64,000 bases of DNA from Bemisia tabaci (GCF_918797505.1 NC_092802.1:8017480-8081479); one strand, 5' to 3'. Counted from the first letter of the stretch, positions 11,091-22,149 are shown. Notes: generated from the letters alone by a model not told the origin. Made by a program: numbers and translations.

Positions 11091-11723
11091 TTTGATCATG
11101 GCTTTGAAGACCTGTGATGTCGGATTCCACAGCTTATTTTAATTGCAACCTTTAGGACTCTCTTGATTGACTGCTTCACAGTGGCTCTTTTCCTTTATTT
11201 TCCAAAGGTGCGACGGAAAAAAAGAATGCTGAAAAACCCATCATGGTTGGAAGGGAGCAGCTGTCTTTTACGAAATGGGTTCGAGTAGGTATCTTATGAA
11301 TTGATTTAATTGAAAATTGGAGTTGCTCAAAGGTAGTGGAGAAAGAGGTTGATGCAAAAACGGCTTTTTTCAGTCCCCCTCCGAATTTCTTCAGACTTTG
11401 TCTATTAATTACTCATACTTGAGCGCTTCTTTCCCCAAATTTTCAGACCCCATGAAAATTTTAGGGGGTGCTAGGGAGGGGGGGGGGGAAGGCAAAACCT
11501 GTGAACCTCGATATCCCTCGAACGAAGAAAGATATCGAGGTCCGGTTTCTACGAAAAATCGTCTTAAATTCTATACTTTATGGCTTTGAAGTCAAAATCC
11601 CGAAAACACATTTTCAAGTTAACATACGTGCTTTTTCCAGTTTTGGGGTCTAGAAAATTTCTTTTAAACAAATAATTTTCTAAGATCTCAATTTTTTATT
11701 TGAACCAAAACCAGTAAATAAAT
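11091..11723. other. Unique stretch with G run
   Basis: A G-rich tract lies at about 11464-11490. A small hairpin (CCTCGATATC and GATATCGAGG) is at about 11506-11541. No coding frame recognised. Confidence 0.4.
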
Positions 11724-11862
11724 TGGATTACATTATGCAAAAAGGAACCACTATTTCTGACTCTGCTGTAAAAGCACCTTATTGCATACGAAAACCAATA
11801 ACATTTATGTTGTTTCTAAAATAGGCCAGAAATAGTGGTTTCTTATTGCAAAATGTGGTCCA
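11724..11862. mobile_element. B-family MITE, copy 2 (opposite orientation)
   Basis: TGGATTACATTATGCAA and TTGCAAAATGTGGTCCA ends, with GGAACCACTATTTCTG and CAGAAATAGTGGTTTC inside. The interior is the reverse of copy 1. Confidence 0.75.
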
Positions 11863-12068
11863 ATTGTTCGTCTTTTTCTGCATCCAACGAGTGGACCATT
11901 AAGCTGGGGAACCAAACGGTTCTGGAGTTATAAGTGATTGAAATTTCCACTCAACGCGCGCCGACCAATTTTCGCGCGCTGAAAAGCCGGCTTTGACTTT
12001 AATTAAATCAGATTGAATGTTCAAACCGTGCAAAATGCATTTTTAGGGACTCTTGAGGGTCGCTGAGT
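11863..12068. other. Short unique spacer
   Basis: Nothing recognised. Confidence 0.4.
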
Positions 12069-12233
12069 TCAGAAATTACAGATACTTCCAAGAAATTCAC
12101 TTTTTTAAAATTACAGCTCCGTACAGCTGCCCACTGAGCCGCCGGTCGGCGCTCGGTGTGCCTCTAAAATAAAGCTACGGAGCTGTAATTTTAAAATAGT
12201 GAATTTTTTGGAAGTATCTGTAATTTCTGTGTA
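12069..12233. repeat. Hairpin with about 60-base arms
   Basis: CAGAAATTACAGATACTTCC, then TTTTAAAATTACAGCTCCGTA are mirrored after a GC-rich loop of about 45 bases. It may be a MITE; it directly borders the reverse-transcriptase relic. Confidence 0.65.
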
Positions 12234-12241
12234 ATTTCTGT

Positions 12242-12508
12242 AATGTCAGCAAAACCGAGAAGTTGACGGTTGGCGGGAATCAGCAAAGTATAGAATTAGA
12301 GGATGGGCGGCAAATTGGAAGCTGTGATATTTACAAATATTTAGGAGTGTTTCTAACCCAGGATGGAAGATTGAACCAGGCCATCAAGAAGAGGAATATG
12401 CAGGGTAGGAGGGCAATCCGCAAACTAAACACATTCCATACGCTCTACCACAAAGCAAAGCTGGAGTTGGGAGGAGTTCCAGTAGAAAAAATTCCATGGT
12501 CAACATAA
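12242..12508 (+). pseudogene. Non-LTR retrotransposon reverse-transcriptase relic (C-terminal part)
   Basis: An open frame of about 88 codons with no ATG start reads NVSKTEKLTVGG, then CDIYKYLGVFLTQDGRL, then a basic stretch (IKKRNMQGRRAIRKLN). This order (an N..KTE segment, then YLG with a following DG, then a run of R and K) is typical of the end of the reverse-transcriptase domain in LINE-type elements. The catalytic YADD region, endonuclease and tail are absent, so this is a fragment of a dead element. It begins directly beside a hairpin (12069-12233), which may mark the breakpoint. Confidence 0.65.
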
Positions 12509-12949
12509 TTTAGACAAAACCAATCAGCGCGTTAAAGTAACTGTAACGAAAAATAGGCGCAATATCGGTAATATTAACACAATCAAGCGGGAAAGCTCTG
12601 ATGCGTTCGTAAAATTTGAAATGCCCGTTATCATCTGGCTGTGGAGCAACCAGTGAAAATTCAAGACGGCAGGGGTTCACAATAGTTTCCTAGTTTTTCG
12701 ACAACTTAAATCTACATCATCATGTATTGCGCCCTTCTAATTTTTCTGGATCGAAATTTAATCATTTGCGCAAAAATATCTTTGGCACAACAAATGAAAC
12801 TCCCAGCTCCAGATTTTCAGTTTAGGAAACCGGTTTGAAAGCACGATACGTCGCGGTTTTTTTTCTGAACATACTTGCATCGACTTCATCATCCATAGCG
12901 TAGTTTCAACTTTCTCGGGTGGAACTTTTAAATATTTAGAAGTGCCTTC
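12509..12949. other. Unique stretch, nothing recognised
   Basis: No repeat partner or coding frame that I can support. Confidence 0.4.
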
Positions 12950-13677
12950 ATTCATGTTGCACGCTTGATTTCCGCTTAGATCACAATGCGTGCATAATGC
13001 TCTCAGTCGTAGAAGCCACTAATTTAAAACAGGCGAACCTTTCAGATTTTCCTTCATTTTAGCGTGATACCACATCACATACCTACTCCGTAATCGGGAT
13101 CATACGATAATGCCTTCATTCATACACCTTACTAATTTGAGACAGTTGCAATGCTAAGTTTTTCCTTCATTTTAGCGTGATACCACATCACATACCTACT
13201 CCGTAATCCACATATTTGCCCGCTTGAGTTCCGCCTCTATCGGGATCATACGATAATGCCTTCATTCATACACCTTACTAATTTGAGACAGTTGCAATGC
13301 TAAGTTTTTCCTTCATTTTAGCGTGATACCACATCACATACCTACTCCGTAATCCACATATTTGCCCGCTTGATTTCCGCCTTTATCGGGATCATACGAT
13401 AATGCCTTCATTCATACACCTTACTAATTTGAGACAGTTGCAATGCTAAGTTTTTCCTTCATTTTAGCGTGATACCACATCACATACCTACTCCGTAATC
13501 CACATATTTGCCCGCTTGATTTCCGCCTTTCCTTTATCGGGATCATACGATAATGCCTTCATTCATACACCTTACTAATTTGAGACAGTTGCAATGCTAA
13601 GTTTTTCCTTCATTTTAGCGTGATACCACATCACATACCTACTCCGTAATCCACATATTTGCCCGCTTGATTTGAGG
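12950..13677. repeat. 146-bp satellite, four to five units
   Basis: CCTTCATTTTAGCGTGATAC starts at 13051, 13164, 13310, 13456 and 13607. The usual step is 146 bases; the first is 113 because about 33 bases (including CACATATTTGCCCGCTTG) are missing, and the last is 151 through a small TTTCC duplication. The segment 12950-13050 is a diverged unit. Confidence 0.9.
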
Positions 13678-14002
13678 GATATCCCTCATCCCGCTCATTC
13701 ATAAAATGAGTGACATCCATCAAAAGGAAGCCGCATGAAACGAAAAGTCTTTTAGGTCATGTTATTTCAGTGATGAAAATATTTTAAATTATACATGATA
13801 TATATTACATTAAACATGTATAATACATTTATGAAAAATACAAATATCTACACAAGGAAATATACAGTTGTTGTTTGTATTAACATACAACAACAACATG
13901 TTGTATTACATTTGTACATTGTTACATTTTGTATTAACATATGGTGAGGAAGGAGATAGGGGGGGGGAGAGGGACTCAAATAGCCACATAACCATGACTT
14001 AC
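13678..14002. other. AT-rich 3' flank of the receptor gene
   Basis: Contains repeated TACAACAAC and ACATTTGTAC-like words and a G run near 13962. No clear polyadenylation signal for the minus-strand gene was found. Confidence 0.4.
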
Positions 14003-16327
14003 TTATTTCATAATATATTTATTTGTCAACAGGTAATTTTTAAAACGTCTTAATTGACGGAAAACAGCACCATTTTTAAAATCTTCCATCATCATTTCGG
14101 CACTAAAAACTAAGAAACTTAAAAATAAACCTGCAACAAGGCAGAGGAATGGTAGCTGCAAATCGTTCAAACTGTAAGGCCTTGGTTCCTCGTCACTCGG
14201 GGATGCGGCTACAACCTCCATCCCCTGATCGTAAATATTTCTTCCGGATATTGCTTTAAAATGACCAGTTTCTAGGGACTGAGCCATTTTTTTATTGAAT
14301 GCAGGAAATAAAAACGAATTTTTCAGGCAAGAAAAAATGGTAGGATACGTTTTTAAATATTCCTCAACCACATGATATTCAAATGTTTCCCACAGAGGCC
14401 ACCGCTTTCCGACAACCCGCGTTTCTGATCTGAGGGAATATGGTAAATCAACTAAAACCGCATCGTTCTCGAAGGTAACGCGCAAATTTTTTGCAAATTG
14501 ATCCGAGCCTACGGTAATTTCACGTTCACTTACATATGCTTCCCATAAGATGCTAGTGTTAAAACTTTCAGTCTCTTCATCGATATTGTACTCTGCAACA
14601 CTGGAAAGTTTAGCCCTCAACTTCTCGGATAGGCCAAGTTCAGCAAAATATGTCGCTGCTGATTCGACATTGGGCACCTGAATGAAGAGATCAGAGTCCT
14701 CCAAATCCTTCAGCGTATCGATTTCGGGATACTGCACCGTATTCGTGAGCAGCGTCGTCATGCCACCGAGGAAAATGTTGGAAATGATAAACGCTGAAAA
14801 TATGAAGACGAAAAACAAGATCTTCCCGGTGAATAGCTTGCCTAAAAGCAATCGGGGTGGACTCCCACATATGAAGTACGCGTATATCATGTAAACCGAC
14901 GATGAAGTGCTGTACTGAAAAATTTCCGTCTCCGAATACAGGCCCCGAAACAATCCACCCTGAGCTTTTAAGAACACGTACTGCTTCAGAACAAATACGG
15001 CAGCTATCACGAGGATAAAACTCCAAACTGCGAACGTGAAGACTTTAAACGGCACCAAAAACTGCGGCATAAGTTTGCTGTGCGGGGTGAGAATACACAT
15101 GGACTCCATCTCGACGCCAACCGAAAAATCGAATTTGGAGTAATCGATCTCCTCTATTGTTGCGTATAAGTGTAACATGTGTAAATCTAAGTTCAACTTT
15201 TGGCCCGCATCATGATCAGCGCCCTGGTAGAAAAATTCCAAAAACGTGCAGTTTAATGACGCCTTAAGTTCTTCTAAAATTTTAGTCCCAACAGAACTTT
15301 TGAAAGGGCCACGATGACCGTCGTTCACATTACTACCCCGGTAATCGTTAAACATTACATTCAAACGTTTCCTATGCATATTAGCCACGGAGAAGTCAAA
15401 GTAAGTTTCGTTGCCTTCCCTATTGCACTGGACTATGCTTTCGGTGAAAGGGTCGTATCTACCGCACCCTCCTTCGTGGCAGATAATCGTTTTCAAGCCG
15501 CGGAAGAACCGCCAGAAAAACTTAAAGCAAAAAACCATCGCATCGTAATCGTTCGCGGAACGTTTGCTACCCGGGTCGAAATCGCAAACCCGCTCCTGAG
15601 AATGGACGCAGGTCTTTGAGTTGAAAGTACCCTGGTCGAACTCGCTAAGCATGAAAATTAAGTAATTGTTCGAGTTCCAAATTCGGTTCGTGTACAAGCC
15701 GCGGGTTAGGTCGAAATTCGAATCCGATAACTCCACGGAGCCGTTCAGTTCTGCTGAGGTAAGAAACATACGTTCGTCACATTTTCCTTCCCCCATTGAA
15801 TGCAGATATTCATCGACTGTAATGCAGTATCGTGGAAATTTATTTCTTTTACGACAGTCAGACTCATAAGCATGATTGACTGCAAAAATAGATTCGTTAT
15901 AGACTAGTGAGTGTTTATTTTTATCGTGGTCAATGCCGTTTCCACAATTATTTCTTTCCCTCGAAGCCGAACTTAAAATCAGACTTGTGATTTCCTCGAT
16001 GTCATCGAGGAAGAAAATCACATTTTTCATCTGATTCTTCTCGCTCCAGCCCATCAGCTGGCAGTAATGTTTCGATAAGACGGTTGGGATCGATAAATCG
16101 TGTAAAGTTTCGATCAAAATAGGCACAGTCGGATGAGAGTTGTAATTGGCTATGTGAAGAAATTTTTGATCGGAATGTTGGATTGTGTTGTGACAAACTT
16201 TGATAGCAAGCAAAAACAAGCGTCCACCATCATTTTTTTCACTCACGTTGAACTTATGATGCGTTGGGATGCTTGCATTTATATCAACTAATAGGTATAT
16301 GACTAGCCATTGAAATTTAACAGACAT
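14003..16327 (-). CDS. Divergent ionotropic receptor (IR), intronless
   Basis: Encodes about 774 residues read from the first in-frame ATG (16327). The open frame continues up to 16372, but the codon there is TTG, so it is not the start. IRs are chemosensory ligand-gated cation channels related to ionotropic glutamate receptors and sit in the plasma membrane of sensory neurons. Numbered from the ATG: residues 1-18 look like a signal peptide; a long extracellular region follows, with several N-glycosylation sequons (NVS, NES, NGS, NET, NCT, NTS); the first membrane helix is about 426-449; a pore loop lies near 475-488; the second helix is about 500-528 and carries SAFIISNIFLGGMTTLLT, in the place of the glutamate-receptor SYTANLAAFLT motif; an S2-like lobe follows; the last helix is about 723-747, with PFLCLVAGLFLSF and a following acidic residue. 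The length suits IRs with a large N-terminal domain. The frame is unbroken and ends in TAA. It is flanked by a satellite on the 3' side and unique DNA on the 5' side. The family call is firm; ligand and subfamily are unknown. Confidence 0.88.
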   Translation of the reverse strand: MSVKFQWLVIYLLVDINASIPTHHKFNVSEKNDGGRLFLLAIKVCHNTIQHSDQKFLHIANYNSHPTVPILIETLHDLSIPTVLSKHYCQLMGWSEKNQMKNVIFFLDDIEEITSLILSSASRERNNCGNGIDHDKNKHSLVYNESIFAVNHAYESDCRKRNKFPRYCITVDEYLHSMGEGKCDERMFLTSAELNGSVELSDSNFDLTRGLYTNRIWNSNNYLIFMLSEFDQGTFNSKTCVHSQERVCDFDPGSKRSANDYDAMVFCFKFFWRFFRGLKTIICHEGGCGRYDPFTESIVQCNREGNETYFDFSVANMHRKRLNVMFNDYRGSNVNDGHRGPFKSSVGTKILEELKASLNCTFLEFFYQGADHDAGQKLNLDLHMLHLYATIEEIDYSKFDFSVGVEMESMCILTPHSKLMPQFLVPFKVFTFAVWSFILVIAAVFVLKQYVFLKAQGGLFRGLYSETEIFQYSTSSSVYMIYAYFICGSPPRLLLGKLFTGKILFFVFIFSAFIISNIFLGGMTTLLTNTVQYPEIDTLKDLEDSDLFIQVPNVESAATYFAELGLSEKLRAKLSSVAEYNIDEETESFNTSILWEAYVSEREITVGSDQFAKNLRVTFENDAVLVDLPYSLRSETRVVGKRWPLWETFEYHVVEEYLKTYPTIFSCLKNSFLFPAFNKKMAQSLETGHFKAISGRNIYDQGMEVVAASPSDEEPRPYSLNDLQLPFLCLVAGLFLSFLVFSAEMMMEDFKNGAVFRQLRRFKNYLLTNKYIMK

Positions 16328-16427
16328 GCTGCAGTTAATTTTACTTACAGAGTGATTCTTGAAGGATTTCAATGAAGCGTAATTAACACAGGGGATTCAA
16401 CAAAGATGGTCAAAAACATTAAAACAA

Positions 16428-16434
16428 TTTTATA
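16428..16434 (-). promoter_or_regulatory. Possible TATA box of the IR gene
   Basis: On the minus strand this reads TATAAAA, about 100 bases upstream of the receptor ATG, a plausible distance for a short 5' leader. AT-rich sequence makes chance matches common, and no clear initiator was identified. Confidence 0.25.
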
Positions 16435-17586
16435 AACTAGGTGTGAAGAAGTCGAAGGATATAAGCAACGCGTCGATACAATGTCCAACAGGAGTTGCTC
16501 GTGAGCATGTTTACTGGGGCAAGCATATCGATGGAAATTTGTTGACTCTGAAGTTGTTTAATGTTTGAAATGTTTACGATGTTCCCTACAACTGATTTTT
16601 CCTGTCCAAAGGCTGACACGTAAACAATTACAATTACAGTTAAGGGTGAACAAGAACGAAAGTAAACTTTGGGACCCAATGGTCGATGATAAAATGCAAA
16701 AATTATATTGGCCGAGAGTATGAATGCAACATAATAAGAACTAAAATCATAGGTAAAACAAGGGTCCTAGATTGTGTTTTTATTATTTTAGCTTTGTTTT
16801 ATCCATGTTTTTTTATTTTATTTTATTTACTCAATTTAACAGACCTGGGGCTATATCTAATTTTAAAATCAGAGGAATACTGAAGGTTTCTGCGTGGTGG
16901 TGCCTCCCAGAGACCACCTTTTTAAAAATTGTTTAAAGAATATTGACGCGCTGTTCGGACATGGTTGTTTTGTCAGAAGACCAAGGCTATAATCTAAAAT
17001 TGGGGAAAATTTTTTCCCGGATGATATCTGTTGGTAGCATTGGTATATACTTGTTTGTGAAAGGCTGTTTGTGAAACGCTGAAATTTTCGTCAATTTCTG
17101 ATCAAAAGGATGACAAAAATGGCGGTCGAGAGTTATCTAAATTGTTAGCTCAAATTTATTACATCAGCGTGTTGATTGAAGTAAGCACGGTTGTGTGATA
17201 ATCAAATGACGGATGAGACCCTACGGTTCCATCATCTACCATCAAATTCTTGCAGGTCGCAAAAAATTGATAGCAGATGGTGCGCACCAGTCACCATTTG
17301 ATTGGAAACTGATGGAAAGAGCGTGTATCCAGGCCTTCACAAGAAAACTTCAGTTTCGCGGTTACCCAAACCGGCTCCATGAGGTGCCCTTCAAGCTCGA
17401 GTAGTTTCAGTATTTAAACTAGTTGAATTCAACAGATGCTTGTTATTTTATAGAATACCCTCCTCTGATGGGTTTTCACCAGTTTTGAATTTGTAAACTA
17501 GTGCTAGCTTAAATCACGAAGCATCCGTAATAATACCCTTAACTTTCCGAAGAGCAACCAGCTTTCGTTTGAGTTTTAGGCGCCAG
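16435..17586. other. Unique 5' flank of the receptor gene
   Basis: AT-rich. A minus-strand frame at 16437-16679 has a hydrophobic VIVIVYVSAFG stretch but starts with TTG. A plus-strand frame at 17213-17404 starts with ATG and contains QSPFDWKLMERACIQAFTRK. Neither is recognised. Confidence 0.35.
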
Positions 17587-17664
17587 AACGCCTTCAACCA
17601 TAAGAACCTGCAAATATGTCAGCAATCACTTGCACGGGTGTATACATAAAAAAATGAAGGCGTT
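17587..17664. repeat. Tiny inverted-repeat element (AACGCCTTCA ends)
   Basis: AACGCCTTCA and TGAAGGCGTT enclose 58 bases. The same terminal word occurs in many places in the window. Confidence 0.5.
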
Positions 17665-17888
17665 TTATATGCGCCGTAAAGATACCTCACTTGTTGTTTG
17701 ACGGTTGAAAACGAATGGAGAAGATAATCAATTGACGATGTATAAAATCGTCGGTCCATTGACGTCGATTTATCAAAAGCAAGGGTCTCCATTGGCTTTC
17801 GTCTTTCACTCGCAGCGATTAATCGCCGTGTGTATCTAGGCCTTTAACCTGCAACCATCAAATTCTGACAGTTTGTGAAGTTTGTGTT

Positions 17889-18060
17889 GTGTGTCAGTTT
17901 TGTCACCCGAATGTAAAAGTCAGACAGGCCTTCTCGCAATTCATGGCTTCGAAGGTATACAGGACAGGTCATCTCTTTATTATTCAGCTGTTGCATGTTA
18001 AAAATACAAAATTTGAGGAAATTGTTGAAAACTTGTACAGAAAACTCGCATACGATCCAT
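17889..18060 (+). other. Possible coding fragment, unknown
   Basis: An open stretch gives about VRQAFSQFMASKVYRTGHLF and then FEEIVENLYRKLAYDPSQSEI, which looks more protein-like than most frames here. An AG (GTGTGTCAG) sits upstream near 17898 and a GT follows the ATG near 18080. No family recognised; it may be a relic or chance. Confidence 0.18.
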
Positions 18061-18255
18061 CGCAATCCGAAATTTCCATGGTACATTTTCTACTGATTTT
18101 GATACGGGTTTTTATTCATTTGTCCATTGAATCGGTGGCAATGGATTCACGTTTTTATTTTTTGTTTGATTCATGTCGATCGAATACCTACCCTCTCCTT
18201 ACATGCGGACTCTTTTTTTTTAAACTGAACAATTCGCCTTCTACTGCTTCCTCAG

Positions 18256-18899
18256 CAATGGACCGCCAGACAAGGTACGAATTTCAGCATTCTGATACAT
18301 GTTTCTTTACCAAAATTTCACGTAAAACACGACGCGCACAACGAAAATTACCGAAAGGAAAATTTTCCTTGTCAAAATATGAGTTTTAGGGACTCTGGGA
18401 ACATTTTTTCTCCGATTTTTCAGAGACTCTTCAGATACTTTTTCAGAACTCCTCACGAAGATATTTAATGATTCTTGATTCGTGAATTCAAACCACCCGC
18501 TCATGAAAACTCAATGCTCTACGTGATGCACATCGTGCGCTAAACGTTATCATGAACGTCTCTGCGATAAAAAAATCTGGCAACCTCCATCTTGACACTT
18601 TGGCTCAGCTGTAACAAATTACTTATAGTTTGAAAAACACATGGTGGGAAATGAACACTGCTCGATTGAGAAGCTTGCTGATATCGTTGTAGTGCGCGAT
18701 TTGACTCACGTAGAGCTTTGAGTTTCTTGTGAGCGGGCAGTTCAAATTCCTCGCAACCAATATGAAATAAAAATGTTAATATCTCCGTCAGCAGTAGGTT
18801 TCAGTAATTTTCGTTGCGCGAATCGTGTTCTACGTGAAGTTCTGGTTAAGAAACATGTATCAGAATGCTTAAATTCGTACCTTGTCCAGTGGTCCATTG
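18256..18899 (-). mobile_element. F-family element, copy 1, with internal insert
   Basis: Starts CAATGGACCGCCAGACAAGG and ends ACCTTGTCCAGTGGTCCATT. Orientation is opposite to the other three copies. About 90 bases near 18357-18446 are absent from the other copies and include a 65-base segment identical to 45029-45093. Confidence 0.8.
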
Positions 18900-19217
18900 T
18901 TGCTACGAATATGTAGTTCATTACTTACTAGACTCTTTGCAGGCGTTTTATGTGCGCAAGTAGTGCTATTTGTTGGAGAACGAACGAAGTAGAGATAGAC
19001 CAATTCATTCAATCTCACTTCTGTTGTTCTCCAAGAGGGTGCTCTTCTTTTGTACATGAAACGCCTTCAGAGAGTCACTTATGTTATGAGCTGAAATCAG
19101 CACGCACAACGTATTCTTAACAACAATTGCAGCGGACGCCGCTGAAGGTGAATCGAGAACAACTTTGTAGTACACGTTGAAAAACAATTTAGTTCTTTAA
19201 ATAAGAAGTATTATTAT
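18900..19217. other. Spacer between two F elements, with inverted words
   Basis: GCAGGCGTTTTATGTG near 18941 and CATGAAACGCCTTCAGAG near 19056 are partly mirrored, as are the inner TTGGAGAAC and GTTCTCCAA words, so this may be another small palindromic element. Confidence 0.4.
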
Positions 19218-19773
19218 CAACGGACCACTACAGAAGGTTTGAATTTAAGCGATCTGATACATGTTTCTTAACCAAAATTTCACTTAAAACACGATTTGCG
19301 CAAGGAAAATTACTGAAACCAACTCCAAACGAAGATATTAACGTGTTTATTTCACATTGGTTACGAGGAATTTGAACTGCCCGCTCACAAGAAACTCAAA
19401 GCTCTACGTGAGTCAAATCGCGCACTACAACGGTTTCAGCAACCTTCTCAATCGAGCAATGTTCATTTCCCACCATGTGTTCTTCAAACTATTCGCAATT
19501 TGCTATAGCTGAGCCAAAGCGTCAAGATTGAGGTTGCCAGATTTTTATATCGCAGAGACTGTCACGATAACGTTTAGCGCGCGATGTGAATCACGTAGAG
19601 CATTGAGTTTTCATGAGCGGGTGGTTTGAATTCACGCATCAAGAATTATTGAATATCTTCGTAAGGAGTTAATTGCGGTAATTCTTGTTGTGCGCATCGT
19701 ATTTTACGTGAAATTTTAGTTACGAAACTCGTATCAGAATCCTGAAATTCGTACCTTGTCTAATGGTCCATTG
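19218..19773 (+). mobile_element. F-family element, copy 2
   Basis: A copy of about 556 bases; terminal arms CGGACCACTACAGAAGG and CTTGTCTAATGGTCCATTG. Its last bases became the target site of the hAT element at 19778. Confidence 0.85.
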
Positions 19774-19777
19774 AGAG

Positions 19778-21047
19778 CAGTGGCGTGGCGTCCATAGGTT
19801 CGCAGTGTTCGCCGAACACCCTAAAATATTTTGAGACAATTGATAAATTATGGCCAACAATGTGGGAAACAATACAGAATAGTAGACCGCAAATAATTAT
19901 CGGGAGATTTTCTTCCGACGGCGATATGCGGCGTGGCGGAGAGAAAGAATCCTGAGACGCGGGGTCCGCGAGGGGCCACCGATCCTGGATGAGAGTGAGA
20001 GGGGAACGGGCGGGGCGAGCTGCCCACTTCGGTGAGAAGAGAGAACCTCGGTGCAATGATGAAGAAGGGTCGGTAGACGAGAGAGCGGGAGGCACCGGCG
20101 CGGAGGACAGAGCGGAGCGGGAGCATTGAGTTCGGCCGACAAGTGCGGACCGCGCTCGCGAAGTGAACATAGCAGAGAGAAAAGGGAACAGGGAGAGAAC
20201 GAGAGACGAGAGTCGCTCATCAGTCCAGCTGTTTCCTTTAGACCAGTGGTCCGCAGGTCCCTGCGAACGGCCGAATTTCCCCTCTGCCAATTCGTCCTAC
20301 GCTTCTCCTCTTCGCTTGCGGGCAGCGCGCGGGCCGCATCTCTCAGTTCTACATTCCTCAGTCTCCCACTTATTCTCGCAGGTGCGTGTTGTGCAATTCA
20401 ACGTGATCTTCTCCCCTTTCAAGAAGCTGGAATTATGGTTTCAGAAGAATACTGAATAAATAATAAATACTTTTTGAAAATTTTAATTATAATAAAAACT
20501 TTTTCAACAATTTTTTTTCATTCATTTAATCAAAAAATAAATCAAATATTCCTTAAAAAATTAAAAAAAGCTATAAAAAAATTTCAAAAATAAAACAAAA
20601 ATGAAAAAAAACAAAAAAAAGGAAAAAAAAACAAGCGGGAAAGTTCTAATACTGTCGTATTCGAGAAGTGCTCGGCTTTTTTCTGTGACGTTTTTCGGCG
20701 CGTTTTTAAGTTTCCTATGCAGGAGATGAGCACCGTCGAGGTGAAAGAACTCTCTCACCAAAATTACAACTATAAATTTAGGGGAAACTAAAATTCACTA
20801 AAATAAATAAATTACAGGAAAACGATCAGTGAAAAAAAAAATAAAATAAAACGTCCATTTATTGCCACAATTTTCACCAAAAAGGATGAAAATTGTGTTC
20901 TTGCGGCTTCATTTTTTAAAAAATTTTCCGGGGGAGGTCCCCCGGACCCCCCTTTCATGGAGGGGGGGTAAACCCCCCCCTGACCCCCCCTTAGGTGGTT
21001 GACACTCCTACCGAACACCTATCGGATAAAGTCACGCCACGCCACTG
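19778..21047. mobile_element. hAT-type element, 1.27 kb, non-coding, GC-rich interior
   Basis: Ends CAGTGGCGTGGCGT and CACGCCACGCCACTG, with the exact 8-base duplication ATTGAGAG on both sides (19770-19777 and 21048-21055). The interior holds a GC-rich block (about 19900-20380), a T/A-rich block and a C/G-run block (20930-20990), but no transposase. The GC-rich block keeps several overlapping frames open by composition alone. It would be moved by an hAT transposase encoded elsewhere. Confidence 0.9.
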
Positions 21048-21055
21048 ATTGAGAG

Positions 21056-21430
21056 TTGTATTTTATGGCCTTTTCATGGGGATTCTCAAAAATCTTTTCA
21101 CGATAAACTAAGCTTAAATGCAAAATAACATATACCGCGCTACAAATTCGTTTTTATATTTGTTGTTTTATGTGCGAAAAAGTTGCGCTTTTTGAACTTC
21201 GTGCTTCTCAGTTTCTGAGTTACTTTTTCGTATTTTTAACGTGCTCATCGTGTTCTGCGCGTCTTATACCCTCGGAAAATAGTCAATATTTGCCCATGGT
21301 TTCGGTATCCATTCCATGAATTATTGAGCTCTTGCATTTGCCAGGAATTTGCGACTCATGTATCGATTCTTATCAAAATCAGCGAACATTGTAATGCAAT
21401 GTCTGAAGGTAGTAGCACTAAATATATTGG
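21056..21430. other. Mostly unique, one old repeat piece
   Basis: About 21170-21280 (GAAAAAGTTGCG, TTTCTGAG, CGTGCTCATCGTG) is a diverged relative of 4240-4330. Confidence 0.4.
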
Positions 21431-21765
21431 AGTTTGGATTGCAGCCGAGTGCTAGAAATAATGCAAAAATGTTTTAAAAAACACTTACATTTTATTACCA
21501 ATTTTATACCGAAGCTTTTCGAAGCGACTAAAGCGATCACTCTTAAGAGTGATCTGATCTAAAAGCTTGTTATCAATTGTTACCATCAATGAATTATGTT
21601 ACCTTCTTTGAAATTTAAATTATGGCCTTATGTGATATTGATTTTGTGACCCTGACGATGAAGCGTTCGCTTCGAAAAGCTTCGGTGTAAAATTGTTAAT
21701 AAAATGTAAGTGTTTTTCAAAACATTTTTGCATTATTTCTAGCACTCGGCTACAATCCAAACTTC
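21431..21765. mobile_element. Palindromic element, about 95-base arms
   Basis: GCCGAGTGCTAGAAATAATG and AAACACTTACATTTTATT on the left are mirrored on the right, with GAAGCTTTTCGAAGCG and CGCTTCGAAAAGCTTC further in. About 335 bases in total. Confidence 0.7.
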
Positions 21766-22149
21766 CATCGATTCTTATGTTAAATTTCGCGACACCCAAC
21801 CACATGCTCAACTTAATATTTCAACGCAAGCTGCCTGAGCTGAACACTCTCCCTCCTCAACCTTGTGCTGGTATTCATAAGGGCTCAATACTTGTTGACG
21901 CTAATTGAAACTTTTGCAACTCCTTGGCTTTGATTTCCCCACAAAATGTTGTGGAGTGTGAACCCAGCATCATTTCACCGCCTTGTTACATTCTCTTCGG
22001 GCCATTCTCTCGTAAAAGTGAATCAGCCTGACGTCCGGCTTTCTTTTTAATAGGAATTTTTAGTGTTTTTTCTCGCTTTTCAGCCACTCTAGCTGGAATC
22101 TGGATCTCGGAATGACAGTTTTCTTTTCCAGGGATGTTTTCGTGCGCCA
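21766..22149. other. Unique stretch, nothing recognised
   Basis: No coding frame or repeat partner seen. Confidence 0.4.

Noticed and set aside
12950..13677. CRISPR array
   Set aside because: The units are contiguous 146-base tandem repeats without unique spacers, in a eukaryotic context.
14691..15026. 111-codon minus-strand frame within the receptor
   Set aside because: A shadow of the receptor gene in another frame.
19760..20459. Overlapping frames of 90-176 codons in the GC-rich block
   Set aside because: All lie inside a non-coding hAT element; GC richness removes stop codons, and no transposase or other domain is visible.
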